Assembly (NCBI GenBank): GCA_022592445.1
Contig: JABYQR010000019.1
Coordinates: 124,001 to 188,000, forward strand
From: Cytidiella melzeri
Taxonomy: Eukaryota; Basidiomycota; Agaricomycetes; Polyporales; Irpicaceae
DNA: 64,000 nt
Reading direction: 5' to 3'
A program made the position numbers and the translations under genes. The notes under the pieces are model-generated. The model ran no database searches and had not been told where the DNA came from. It saw only the letters and a list, made by a program, of their open reading frames with translations. How positions within the stretch are numbered: position 1 is the first letter of the stretch; every line of letters begins with the position of its first letter. Shown here piece after piece: positions 34,823 to 45,648 of this stretch.

Positions 34823-35404
34823 ACTTAGAGTATAGTAGGGTGTTCACCCTTCCTATTCACTATAAAAGGGTACACATATGCAAGGGGGGTAAAGTGTATG
34901 GAAGTTTATGCACTATTTCAGTGCCTGTTTCAATGAGTCAAATCCGTGATTACATGATGCAGATCAAAGATGGTGAATTGGACCTGGTGATCAGATTGGA
35001 AGTTAAAACATCAAACTTGGTAACTAGACCTGATTGCAACAGGTACCATTACATGGACACAGCTCTGTTGCTACTCTTCTATAGTAAATATAACCCTTCA
35101 CCCCAGCTCCCTACTCCTCTACCATGCTCTTCTTGCTTCACCTGGAGTGAGTATTGCCCCCATTGCTTGTATGTTATGCTGCATGCTGACATTGCCATTG
35201 CCCCTAGTTAACTTGTCTTTGTGTGTACCAGGTACATTTCATATCATCATTGTGCTCTCTGCATTGCACATGAACTAACTTGCCCCTGTGTGTGCTAGCC
35301 CCTTACCAGTCTGCAGTGGGATTTGCAACACCACACTCACCCCTGCCAAAGTGACAACATCCTCTCAACCTGTCATAACTTGCAAATATCCTTGTACCTC
35401 CATA

Positions 35405-35560
35405 CATTTTCCCTGCTCCAGGTCTCTTTTTTACTTCAGTGCTGGCCAGTGAGCACATTCTCATTCAATTTGCACTTGCCTTGCTGTAGTGTACTGAATA
35501 TTGCTCTTACAGCTAGCTGTCTTCCAAACCCTTTCACTTTCACCCTGTTCAAGATTCTAC
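35405..35560 (+). promoter_or_regulatory. Shared promoter module of secreted protein 2
   Basis: The series TGCTCCAGGTC, ACTTCAGTGCTG, TGTACTGA and ACAGCTAGCTGTC appears in the same order as in the distal module upstream of the paralogue at 31036 (read on its own strand). Between that core and the ATG the sequence is C-rich. Confidence 0.55.
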
Positions 35561-35570
35561 ACACATCACC

Positions 35571-36083
35571 ATGCGGTTCTCCACCTCTCTCATCTTGCTT
35601 GCCTCTATCATCACCGGTTCATTCCATACATCAATTGCATCTGCCATTCCATATGGCAGTATCCAACCTTCCTCTGGCCTGGACAAACCCAACAACCACG
35701 TAAAGAGACAGTGCCCCAACACAGACGACTCTCTCTGTCTGCATACCACCAGTCTCATCAAACGTGTAGGGTTCAGATTTCGGAAGCCATGGACAACAAA
35801 GCCAGGTGTGGGCTATGCCATTAATTGGTTCAAGGACATGGAGGATGCAGAATATCAAGGACTCTGGGGTAAAGTTATGAAAGAGAAGAACAAGGGGGCT
35901 AAACTTGAGGATCTACACGAATGGAATGACAAACTCATGTGGTTGATAATTGATCACGCTCAAAAGATGATCCGTCCGGGAACCAAAGAGGCAAAGGATT
36001 TAGAAAATGGGCTAGCTTTTAGACTCACACCAAAGCCAAATGCTATTATTAGAGTCTTCAAAACCAAACCAAAGTCACAGTGA
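35571..36083 (+). CDS. Small secreted protein, paralogue 2
   Basis: Not recognised by family. A single-exon frame of 170 residues starts MRFSTS, with hydrophobic core LILLASIITGSF and probable cleavage after ASA before IPYGS. A dibasic site HVKR near residue 45 precedes QCPNTDDSLCLH, so unlike paralogue 1 it has two cysteines just after the likely Kex2 site. The mature part has an aromatic/charged middle (VGYAINWFKDMEDAEYQGLW) and ends in a basic tail. It shares the signal peptide, processing site and KDLENGLAFRL-like C-terminal motif with the protein at 31036. The two genes diverge from a 4-kb repeat-filled spacer. Function is unknown; effector-like secretion is inferred from structure only. 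Confidence 0.7.
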   Translation: MRFSTSLILLASIITGSFHTSIASAIPYGSIQPSSGLDKPNNHVKRQCPNTDDSLCLHTTSLIKRVGFRFRKPWTTKPGVGYAINWFKDMEDAEYQGLWGKVMKEKNKGAKLEDLHEWNDKLMWLIIDHAQKMIRPGTKEAKDLENGLAFRLTPKPNAIIRVFKTKPKSQ

Positions 36084-37627
36084 TTTTTAGTACTGCATGT
36101 TTTTTGTTTTTTTGGCATTTACATAAAACTAGCATCCAGTACTGTACTTCTGTAGCTTTCCCAAATCCTTATATCTCTCAAAGTTGTCAATGTGGGCATG
36201 TATCAAACTACAATTGAATTGCCCATGATTTTGAACCATTAGATTTACCCACAAATGCTTCTCAATCTTTCTCTTTCTCTCTCTCTCTCTATCTATTCAT
36301 GGGCAGCTGACCAAAGTGTTTCACATCTCCCTTTCAAGGTGTTCTTGTCGTTGTTGCACACAGCACAGTACATTCTTCTCTCTGATGCTCTTCTACACTG
36401 AAGTAGCACAGGCAATATTACCAAGATGCACAAAACCTTCAGTTCAACATGCTATTGCAAAATTCCCATGCACCTTGTTCACCATCTGCTCTCCTTCTGA
36501 CTTGTATTCCAACTTGCATGTTGTCAATCAAGTCAATCTTTTGTGGGCCATTCTCTGCATTTTAGGAACTTCCAGACGTCAAGGGAAAAACACGTTGATG
36601 TTTGTCAATACTCCCTTCCCTGTTTTAGAGCACAGAGTAAAAGACAGTAAAAGCATACACTCCTTACTTTTGCCCTATTTTCATCTTTTGAAATCTCTGC
36701 TTTCTCAAACCAGGTAATGTAAATGGCTGGATCCAAGTCAACTACTGCTAGTAAACGTACAATACTGTCTGAAAATTTTGTGCTTCTGCTGTTCACCATT
36801 AAAAGGTTAAAAAATTGCTGTGCTGAGCTGGCGGGGATCATAGAAACTAAGGGGGGGCCCAAACAAGTCTAATCCTTCTGAGAGCATTTACCTGTCAAGT
36901 TTTCTGGTTTCTGATAGAAATGACTGATTGTAACGAGTGAACAACAGGCTCAGATGAGATTTTGACTACACTGCAATTTACCCGTGGAAGACTCCACGAC
37001 AGTCATGTATACATCTTGATGCCGTTTAGCTATGAGTGGGTCTTACCGATGTCTCTCTCGAAAACGACGACGGACATTTAGATATATACGTACAGTGTGA
37101 GCTGAACCCTTAGTAGTTCCGCTCCTCGGGTGACAAGCAGTGAGTGTTCGAAGCATCCCTCGTATCTGAATACGCAATCAACCCGAAGAAAAAAACTGAT
37201 TCAAATCGCACTTCTCATAGAGTTATGGTTATAACCTCCGAACAAAGTACTTCTTCGCCGAAGGCGTGGGGGGTGGAGAACGAGGGTGTTGGGAATTTTG
37301 ATTGTGTCCGTTGTCCCGTTACTTATTTAACGTGAGAAACTGGTATTTTCAAAGTTGACGTCATGAAAGGCTATATGCCAAGAATTTTGTGACTCGCCAC
37401 GACAATATTAATAAGGAGTCAAGTTCCCACAGCGTTCAATCACAAAGCCCACTCACCCAAATGAGTGCTTTTGATGACTCTATGCCGAGCCAAATTCCTT
37501 TTTATGGTCATCGTCGGGTGGGGCGGGGTGGAGTTACGGGATAACCGATTACCGCTAAGCGAGTGAATTGTGAGGTGGTGTTCGCCAACGTCATAGAAAA
37601 CGCTTTGCTGTGGTGCCCTTATGCGTG
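36084..37627. other. Intergenic region with a (CT)n microsatellite
   Basis: No gene seen. A short CT run lies at about 36276-36290. G-rich GGGTGGGGCGGGGTGG near 37514-37530 lies about 200 nt before the CON-6 start and could be a zinc-finger activator site. Confidence 0.4.
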
Positions 37628-37635
37628 TATATAAA
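37628..37635 (+). promoter_or_regulatory. TATA box of the CON-6 gene
   Basis: TATATAAA, 92 nt before the ATG at 37727, followed by a CT/CA-rich leader. This is typical of a strongly induced fungal gene. Confidence 0.65.
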
Positions 37636-37726
37636 CGCACCCAGGTATTGGGCGAGAGGGACAAATTAAAAAGACAGTTTTCCTCACCTCTCATATCCCA
37701 ACCCTCTCACAACAACAATCTACAAA

Positions 37727-38297
37727 ATGGCTTCAGGTACGTGTGCAAGTGTCTTCTGCCTGTGTCACTGAACAAGGTGTCGCGTCGATAGGAGAGAAGG
37801 ATGCCACTCGGGTCGCTGCTGGTTTGAAAGCCGCCATCCACAACCCGCACGTCAGCGAGGAAGCCAAGGAGCGTGCGGCAGACAAGCTCGAGCACATGAC
37901 AGGAAGCGGGGGTGGTCATATCGAGGCAGGACACGAGACAAACCGCGTGCTCGGTGGTTATAAAGCGACGTTGACGGTGCGTACCAGTGTTTTTTCTTCG
38001 ACTTTCCGAAAGGACTGACACTCTGGCCAGAACGAACACACGTCACCTGAGGCCAAGGCGCACGCTCGGGAGATCCTTGAGGCCAACGGGTATACGTTTG
38101 AGAGGGGTGAAGGCGTTACGGAGAGCGAACATGAGACTCGTGTGTTGGCAGGCTACAAGGCTGCGTTGAACAGTGAGTAGCTTTCTATGTTTGGGTTTCG
38201 TGATAAATCATGACGGCTCGTGGCTATAGATCCTCGTGTATCTGCTGAAGCGAAGGCCCATGCGAAAGAATTCCTGGCAGCACGCGATGCGCTTTGA
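37727..38297 (+). CDS. Conidiation-specific protein 6 (CON-6) family protein, three repeats
   Basis: Small hydrophilic protein of the CON-6 family, first known from Neurospora conidia and found widely in fungi. Its biochemical role is not settled. Exons are 37727-37736 (10 nt), 37792-37976, 38031-38172 and 38230-38297, giving 134 residues. Three copies of a ~40-residue repeat are seen: LKAAIHNPHVSEEAKERAADKL, then YKATLTNEHTSPEAKAHAREIL, then YKAALNNPRVSAEAKAHAKEFL. The first two end with GHETNRVLGGY and SEHETRVLAGY phrases. Introns fall just before each repeat's NP/NE motif, consistent with growth by exon duplication. No signal peptide is seen. The strong TATA box suggests regulated expression, perhaps in spores or under stress. 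Confidence 0.88.
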
Positions 38298-39609
38298 TTG
38301 CAGTAACTCATCAATGTAAAGTAATAATTTTTGTGATGAATCGTGTAAGACCAAAACGGGAAGGTACGCTCGCTTTGTGGCGCATGGTACACGTGTGCGG
38401 CGCTTGTCGTTGAGCGGCGTGGATGAGGTTTGATGAGCGATATATGTGCGGCCGTCGCGCGTAGTAAAGTCGTGCACAAGACGCTCGGTGGCCTGTGGGA
38501 TTCGACATTTGACGAGGTCTCATGATAGCTCAGCACATGGGTCGATGAAGGCGACAGACAAGAGCAGTACGGATACAGTACGTGGTTGCACTCGGAATAC
38601 CTATGGACCACGCTCAGCTTTTGATTCAGCCTCTCCGGTGTGTGCTCTTTACGCGTCTTCGGAACCACGGAGCTCGCTCGACATACGCTGGTTCTGGTGA
38701 ATCTCGGATACACTCTTGTCACGTAGACTGGCCACGAGACATGTCGCTGTTGTGAGTTGCACACTGTCTTTGACGGCGCAGGTACCAACCTGAGCCGTTG
38801 CAGATCACACTTCATTGCAAACATGACACGACTTGGATGGCGCCACTGTTGTGTTGAACATGCTCACGAATGCGTTCTTTGGCTCCACGGGATGCAGAGG
38901 CTATGTGAGCATCCGGAGGCCGGTGGTCTTCGTCGTGTTTGTCGACGACGAATGTATCCCACGGACTCGTTGTCCTCGAGCTGCGTTGTAACCGAGTGAG
39001 TGCACTCTGTGTAAGCGCCTGTGATGGAGGCACATGGTCAAACTGACATTTTGTCTTTTGGAGCTTCTTTGACTGATCTGCTGCATCATGCGCTCCCACT
39101 CGACGCTGGCACCTCGGATGTCGATACACGCCAACTCAACAGGCCTGTTCTTGTCCTTCACACCATGACCGTCGACGTCATGCTTCTCATAGGTACGTGT
39201 CTGTTCTCATGCTGCAGAATCAGCACCTCGAGTTTCGCCTTCTTACTGATATTTGTCTTTGATAAAGAAGCGGATGCCGCCAGCCGACTCTGAGGAGACA
39301 AACCGTCCGCGCAGGTCAATCGCATATGCTCGCGCCGTGGTTAACCTCCCAACATCCCATGCTTCCTCGAACGCACGTGAATCAGTGTCCGTGGGGAAAC
39401 GCTCAGATGTGGCACGACATGTGTTCTCCGTCTTCAGGTGCGCACCAAGTCCATTTGCACCCGCCGTGTCATGGGGCCAACGTCCTTCACGGATGGTCAA
39501 TCCGCAAAGTTTTCAGCCTCTGTCAACCGAATCCGGAGTTCTTGGTGTCTGCTTTGCAAGAAATCGCTGCTTTTTTTCCTGTCTGCCCAAAAATCCGCCT
39601 ATGTGAACG
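38298..39609. other. Intergenic region, no gene supported
   Basis: Only short unrelated ORFs on both strands. The 3' part is the GH55 promoter. Confidence 0.4.
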
Positions 39610-39616
39610 TATAAAG
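39610..39616 (+). promoter_or_regulatory. TATA box of the GH55 gene
   Basis: TATAAAG, 80 nt before the ATG at 39696. Confidence 0.55.
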
Positions 39617-39695
39617 AGTCACCACGTCCTCCTTGCTGCAGATCTAGAGCAGCAGCCTCCTCTCCTTCTACTCATACTCACCAAGCCCCGCCGAC

Positions 39696-42600
39696 ATGCA
39701 GCTCAGCTTCAGCGAGGCCTTCTTGGCCTTCTTCACACTCCTGGGCGTGTTGGCCTCGGCCGTCAACGCACTCGGCTCTACCTGCTCGACACCCCTTACA
39801 AAGGGTAATGCCGCCGCCAGCGACCCTTTCTGGATGCAAAACATCAAGCATCAAGGTGAGATTGTAGCGTGGCGCAACATTGTATTTTCTCTAACATTTC
39901 CTCCAACCGTAGGTCTTGCTGCTTTTAACAGCAACCCGAGTAGTTACCAGGTCTTCAGGAACGTCAAGGCACGAGCATTTCCTGTCGACTTTGCCGTACA
40001 TCTCACTGACGTATCTGCGTAGGACTTTGGTGCCAAGGGTGATGGAGTGACAGACGATACTGCTGCTATCAAGTGAATCATATTCACCGCTTGGTCACTC
40101 ACGATACCAACCAAAGTTTCCAGCTCTGCCATCTCCAGCGGTGGACGTTGCGGTCAAGGCTGCGCTTCGACAACGTGAGATGCCTGCAGCATGTTGTTCA
40201 TGATGTTGAGGCTCATGCTTTTGCCACGTCCGCCCAGCACCGAACCTGCCATCATATACTTCCCCTCTGGGTGAGTTCTTGTATTCTTCAAGTACACAAG
40301 GCTCCTCCTCATGCGCTATCTATCTATCTATTTACAGAACCTATGTTATCTCCTCTCCACTTATTTTGTACTACCAAAGTCAAATGATCGGTGACGCCAG
40401 AAACCTTCCCACGCTTCTTGCATCGTCGTCCTTCAGCGGGCGAGGTATCATTGGTAAGCGACTGCTTGCTTTTTTTTTTTCTATCGAAAACGTATGCTGA
40501 ATCGTACGCGACACATGTAGATGCGGATCCCACATTGGCGTTCGGTGCAGAGCAATGGACAAACCAGAACAATTTGTAAGCAACCTCTCAAAATGGGAGT
40601 TCTCAGCATTAGTTCGTTAACTGCTCGTTTACAGCTTCCGCTCCGTCCGAAACTTTATCATCGACGTCCGCCCGGCTGCCAGCGCCAAAGCTTTACATTG
40701 GCAGGTATCACAAGGCACATCGTTGATGAACATCGTCTTCCAACTCGGGTCTGGCAACCAAGGTATCGAGATGGAGAACGGAAGCGGAGGTTTCCTCGGT
40801 GGTATGTTTCTATTACCTTTTTTATTCTCTTCCGTCATTCAGTTGTTCACGTCGCTGTTAGATCTCGTCTTTAATGGCGGTCTTGTCGGCGCTTCCTTTG
40901 GAAATCAGCAGTAAGTGCCTAGAATCACTTTTCATCCACTATATACTCAGGTTGCGTCAGATTCACGTTCCGTAATCTTACGTTCAACAATGCTGCAACT
41001 GGTACGTTGGTTGTGCTTGTGATCATACATTTTGCTGACCTCTTTGCGCAGCTGTATGTACTTCTGCGAACGAGAATGTTTTCTCGAACAACGCTCACTC
41101 CATCCGTAGATCGCCACACCTTGGAACTGGGGCATGACTGCTCAAGGTAAGCTACACATGTATCTTTACAGGGTTGTGTTGACGAGGCATAACAGGCATC
41201 ACTATCAACAACTGCCAAATCGGAATCGATCTCACCATAGGGCAGTCTCAAGTGGGAGGAAGCCAGGGCGCGGCGTCTTACGCGATCATCGACGCTGTCG
41301 TCAGCAACACTCCGATCTTTGTTCGACTCAGTACAGCCAGCAGCGGCACCCTCGATGGTTCCCTCGTCTTCAACAACGTCAAGCTCACAAACGTTCCCAC
41401 CGCTGTCGGCGTCGTCGGTGGTGCTGTCGTCGTAAGTAACATTGTCTTTTTTCTTTCTTTCATCTTTTTTTGGAGTTTTAAACATTCATTGGTAACTTTA
41501 TCTAGTTGGCTGGTGGAACCACGACCATCGACTCTTGGGCGCAAGGCAACGTATATCACGGTACAGGCACCACCGCCTCATACGTCAAAGCTGGTATCTC
41601 TTCAATCTCGAAACCGTCTAGCTTGCTTGACAGTTCGGGACGGATCGTCGGAAAGTCTCACCCGCAGTACGCTGGTTATGCCGCAAGCGACTTTGCCAGC
41701 GTCAAGGACCACGGGGCTCTCGTAAGCATTTTTGTTTCAAAATAAAGGAGATTGTTGTACGTGGACTGATCTTGGATCGAATCACAGGGAGACGGAAAAA
41801 CTGACGATACAGCCGCTATCACGGCCTTCATCGCCGCCGTACGTCTCCTTATCTTTTCTCTCTCACTTTCAACCCCTACTTAAACATGGGGTGGAACCAA
41901 AAAAAAAAACAGTACGCCGGATGCAAGATCCTTTATTTCCCAGCTGGGACATACCTAGTCAGCAGCACCATCACTATCCCAGCCGGCTCCCAAGTCGTCG
42001 GCGAAGCCTGGTCTCAAATCATGGGCACCGGAAACTTTTTCTTTGATTACAACAACCCCAAACCGGTCGTTCAAGCTGGGTCCCCTGGGTCTTCTGGGGT
42101 GCTCGAGATTACGGATATGATTTTTACGACTCGTGCTCCTGGTGAATATGAACGAATTTTTTTACCCCTCCCACGTTGTTGTGAAAAATCATGACTCACG
42201 TTGACGATTGTCACGATGTTTGTAGCTGCTGGTGCTATTATTTTGGAGTGGAACGTTGGCGCGGTTGCAGGCCAGCCGGCGGCTGCGGGTACTTGGGATA
42301 CTCACTTGATGTACGTATATCTCGTTTCCGAAATACTCCCTGTTTTGTGCTGACCCACATTTTTTTCTTCGATTGACAATACAGTATCGGCGGCAGTACG
42401 TATAATCCCAAACCTACCTCAGAACTTATTTTTTTTCTTACCTCATCTCGTTCGCGTGTAGCCGCGGGGTCCAACATGCAAGTCTCAAACTGCCCTACCT
42501 CCGGCTCGGGCGGTAACAACTGTTTCGCTGACTTTATGGGCGTTCACTTGACGAGTGGGTCGAGTGCTTATATCGAGGTAAAACAAAAAATCCCCCCCCC

Positions 42601-43487
42601 CCCTTCCTTCCCCCCTCCAAACGATTATTGATTCTCTTTTTTCTCTTTTCATGCTTGATAGGGCATGTGGGTTTGGCTGTCCGATCACGATCTCGATTCT
42701 GGAGGGCAAACACAAGTGTCGCTGTACAGCGGCCGAGGGATCATGTCAGAGTCTCAAGGACCCGTTTGGCTTATCGGAACAGGTACGTCCCAAACATTAT
42801 TCCACGCCGCTGCTCATTCGTCGCTCATCGTGGACCCCCTCCTTTGTTTTTTTTTAATTTTTTAATTTTTGTAGCGAGTGAGCATCATATCGTCTACCAG
42901 TACTACCTGAAAGGCGCGAAGAATCATTACATCGGGTTGGCGCAGACGGAATCGGTGAGTGTGCCACGTCTTTTTTTTTTTTTTTTTTCCATCTGTTGGT
43001 TCTTCTAATTTTTACTTTTACTTACGAGCTTCCTTCCCCTTTTAGCCGTACTTCCAACCTGACCCAGCGACACCTGCTCCGTTCATACCCAACACGTCTT
43101 ACGATCCCAGTCAAGCGCCGTCAGGCTCCGCCTGGGCTCTAACCGTCGAAAACTCTCAGAGTATCCTCGTCTTTGGCGCTGGATTCTATAGCTGGTTCCA
43201 GGTACGTGAAGCGTTTTGCTCGCATACCGCCATCCAGCACCGCTGACCACCCTTTCAAAAACAAAAACAAAACAAACAAAACACAGGCTTACAGCACATC
43301 GTGTCAGAGTACAGGAAACTGCCAACAACAGATCGTGAACATCGACACTGCGTCTACCATCGCGATATACAGCTTGAACACGGTTAATTCGGTGTATCAG
43401 CTTAGTATCAGTGATTCGCCGACGATATTGGCTTCGAAGAACCAGAATGGGTTGTCGAGCACTGTGACTTCTTGGACGCGTACATGA
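39696..43487 (+). CDS. Secreted GH55 exo-beta-1,3-glucanase
   Basis: Extracellular glucan 1,3-beta-glucosidase of family GH55, releasing glucose or gentiobiose from laminarin-type glucans in wall turnover or nutrition. The frame starts with a signal peptide (MQLSFSEAFLAFFTLLGVLA, cleavage near VNAL). Two parallel beta-helix halves follow, each beginning with a pectate-lyase-like motif: DFGAKGDGVTDDTAAI (40023) and DHGALGDGKTDDTAAI (from ~41710). Other family segments are TYVISSPLILYYQSQMIGD, GIEMENGSGGFLGDLVFNGG, WVWLSDHDLDSGG and YYLKGAKNHYIG. Eighteen or so short exons are needed; the first are 39696-39855 and 39913-39968, and the last starts about 43287. Intron 2 seems to use a GC donor. 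Poly-T and poly-C tracts fill several introns. The stop is at 43485. Confidence 0.9.
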
Positions 43488-43701
43488 CGGAAGGAAGTTT
43501 GTTTCTTCATTGATGATGATGATGATGAGGCAAGGGATCACGACGACGCAGAGAATGGAATGAGATATAAAATAGAAAAGGATTGTTCGTTGGTGTTCTT
43601 GTTGGGTATATATACCATTGTATCATTACTTGTGTGTTTGTACGGAATTGGGAATTGCAAAGTCTTTTGTTTCATTGACGTGACTTTGGGTGATACTAGC
43701 T

Positions 43702-44954
43702 TTAGAGTTTGGAGAGAGCCAGTCTTTGTTTTGCGGTAAGGTCCTAATTTTCAGCGTTACCGGTGAGTTACTAGTGCTCCAAATGACCCTGGTTGGTGTT
43801 ATAAGACGAACCTGCTGTGAGGTACCCGGGGCGTGACGCCCGCCGCTGCCACCGTCAACGAATTTGTTGCACAGTAAAAGTAGTTCTTTCATGGCCATGA
43901 TGGCTTTCGGAGGAGATCGGGCGATGTCCTGTGCGATTTCGAGAGCGGTCGGCAGAAGGTTCTCGTGGGGAACCACACGGTTTACGCTTTAGGGGGTTGT
44001 TCGTAAGACGACAGAAATATTGAGATATGAACAAGACGCACAAACGGTATTTTTCATGAGCTTCCTTTGCGGAAAGAGTGCGCGCCATGAGGTACGCTTC
44101 ACTTGCGAACTGCAAAGCATGATAAATAATCGGTCATCGGTCATCGGTTAGCGCAGTTGAATGTTTGTGGTATATGCCATGCCTGTGCAACCCACTTGGT
44201 GACCTGCTATGCGTGAAGCTCTAGGAAGGGCTAAGTATATATGAATATCATATGAGCGATGAGAATTCGTTGTCTGTCACGAAAGGACTACAAATGTTAT
44301 TCTTTACCCCCGTGAATGGCCATCATGCCCCTTGACGTTTCGATAGCACCAAAGACGGCTTGTTCACTTGCGACGACGATGTCGCAATTCAACACCATCT
44401 CCAAGCCGCCTCCGTACGTCTTGCCGTTGACAGCTGCGATGATTGGTTTTGTTGTTTTTGAACGCCGGGACAAGGCTCCGAATCCGTGGGGGGTTGTTCC
44501 GTAGAACATGGACGAGTTTGGTTGTGTACCCGCCAGGATTCGCTTGACGACGCTGTCAGCAAGTACGAGTTGGAAGGAGGGTTTTATTGAGTATGAGGAC
44601 GGATTCGTACGATTTGATTTCGCCTCCGGTGCAGAATGCGGGGCCAGCGCCGGTGATGACAACTACCCTGGAACAAAAAAATACATACGGAATGTCAGAG
44701 AAGGGGGTTAACTTGTCAGAGACTTTGGTAAATAAAGAGATCGTGGGTTAGATGCAACACCTGAAACTCGATTCGTCGTCAAACCAATCCATAACCCTGC
44801 CGATTTCCTCTTCCATCGTCTGCGTTACCGCATTGTACGCTTTTGGTCTGTTGAGCGTGAGAAGAAGGACGTGGCGAGCTGGGAACGAAAGCAAGATGGC
44901 AGTGGTCTTTGGTACGGGTTGGGCAAAGTCTGAGTCCGACTTAGCGGCGGCCAT
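43702..44954 (-). CDS. Enoyl-CoA hydratase/isomerase, peroxisomal (C-terminal SKL)
   Basis: Crotonase-fold enzyme of beta-oxidation. Minus-strand exons are 44954-44761, 44667-44611, 44552-44308, 44230-44196, 44109-44042, 43986-43812 and 43743-43702, giving 271 residues, the usual size. The start could also be at 45014 (291 residues). Motifs are LLTLNRPKAYNAVTQTM, the oxyanion loop VVVITGAGPAFCTGGEIKS and VNGKTYGGGLEMVLNCDI. Both glutamates expected for hydratases are in place (GGGLEM and AIETSRG). VNRVVPHENL follows. The final short exon ends in ALSKL, a canonical PTS1, so import into peroxisomes is inferred. The last junction (TSQQ to DLTAKQ) is the least certain, though it is in phase and explains the SKL ending. 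Hydratase versus isomerase cannot be separated by eye. Confidence 0.82.
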
Positions 44955-45014
44955 TATGGTTCTGTGCCAGGAGGTTTTGCACGAGGCGGTTGTACAGTGG
45001 CCGCGAAAGAACAA

Positions 45015-45457
45015 ACAACTGGGTGTTTATAGAATTACCATCATGTTACGTACCGCTGTGAGTTCCTTGATACAGTAAATGTCTGGGTTTGTGAGCAAGT
45101 ATACTAAGTCCTTTGACCGAAGCACCACGTCTCAGTGATTTTGGACACCAGAGTTAAAGGCTTGAGGAAACCACATACTGTACTAGTATGCAGTTGCTGA
45201 CAATGATACAACGAGTGGACTCGCCAGAACAGAGTGACGATTTGAGCCTAGTAACGCGATTTCGACAATCTAATTTCCTGACGTGAGTGGGCTTCTGCAT
45301 ATCAGAATCAAGCTGCGCTAGGTGGTAGTTAGTGTATCAAATTGCAGGAATGTGGAAGGTGCAAGTTTGGCTCGAGATGATGAAAGTTTGCGGAAAAGAG
45401 TGTTTGTAAATCCGGTTGAAGGGGTATACAATCATATTAATAAATTGCAGCTTTTAG
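45015..45457. other. Intergenic region upstream of the hydratase and tRNA
   Basis: No coding sequence seen. It is AT-rich just before the tRNA. Confidence 0.4.
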
Positions 45458-45551
45458 GTCACTTTGCCGGAGTGGTTAACGGGATCGCCTGCTATTTCTA
45501 GCTGCCAGCGGTTGTGCTTTGCACGCGAGTGTTCGAATCGCTCAGGTGACG
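45458..45551 (+). tRNA. tRNA-Ser(GCT) with a 12-nt intron
   Basis: The acceptor stem GTCACTT pairs with AGGTGAC (one G-T), followed by the discriminator G. The D-loop contains GAGTGGTTAAC. The anticodon stem ATCGC (45484-45488) pairs with GCGGT (45508-45512). The anticodon GCT is at 45491-45493. A 12-nt intron (45495-45506) follows position 37. The long variable arm TGTGC-TTT-GCACG is typical of class II tRNAs. The T-arm GAGTG-TTCGAAT-CGCTC carries the B box. The intron's TAGC can pair with the anticodon GCTA, as known for nuclear pre-tRNAs. Confidence 0.92.
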
Positions 45552-45552
45552 C

Positions 45553-45558
45553 TTTTTT
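45553..45558 (+). terminator. RNA polymerase III terminator
   Basis: A run of six T directly after the tRNA. Confidence 0.75.
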
Positions 45559-45648
45559 AAGAGTCTCTAGCAAGCGGCGCTTGATCATTCAACAACATTA
45601 TTATTGATCGTCTGATCGTCCATGAACGCGACTTGAACGCGAACTGCA

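Noticed and set aside
34741..34830. Interstitial telomere repeat
   Set aside because: The motif is GGGTAA/GGGGTAA, not the TTAGGG typical of fungal telomeres, and there are only four units.
34840..35211. 123-residue ORF with an upstream TATAAAA
   Set aside because: The composition drifts, with no family resemblance and no paralogue in the window. It may be a transposon scrap.
39243..39500. Minus-strand ORF before the GH55 gene
   Set aside because: No recognisable domain, and it overlaps the likely GH55 promoter.
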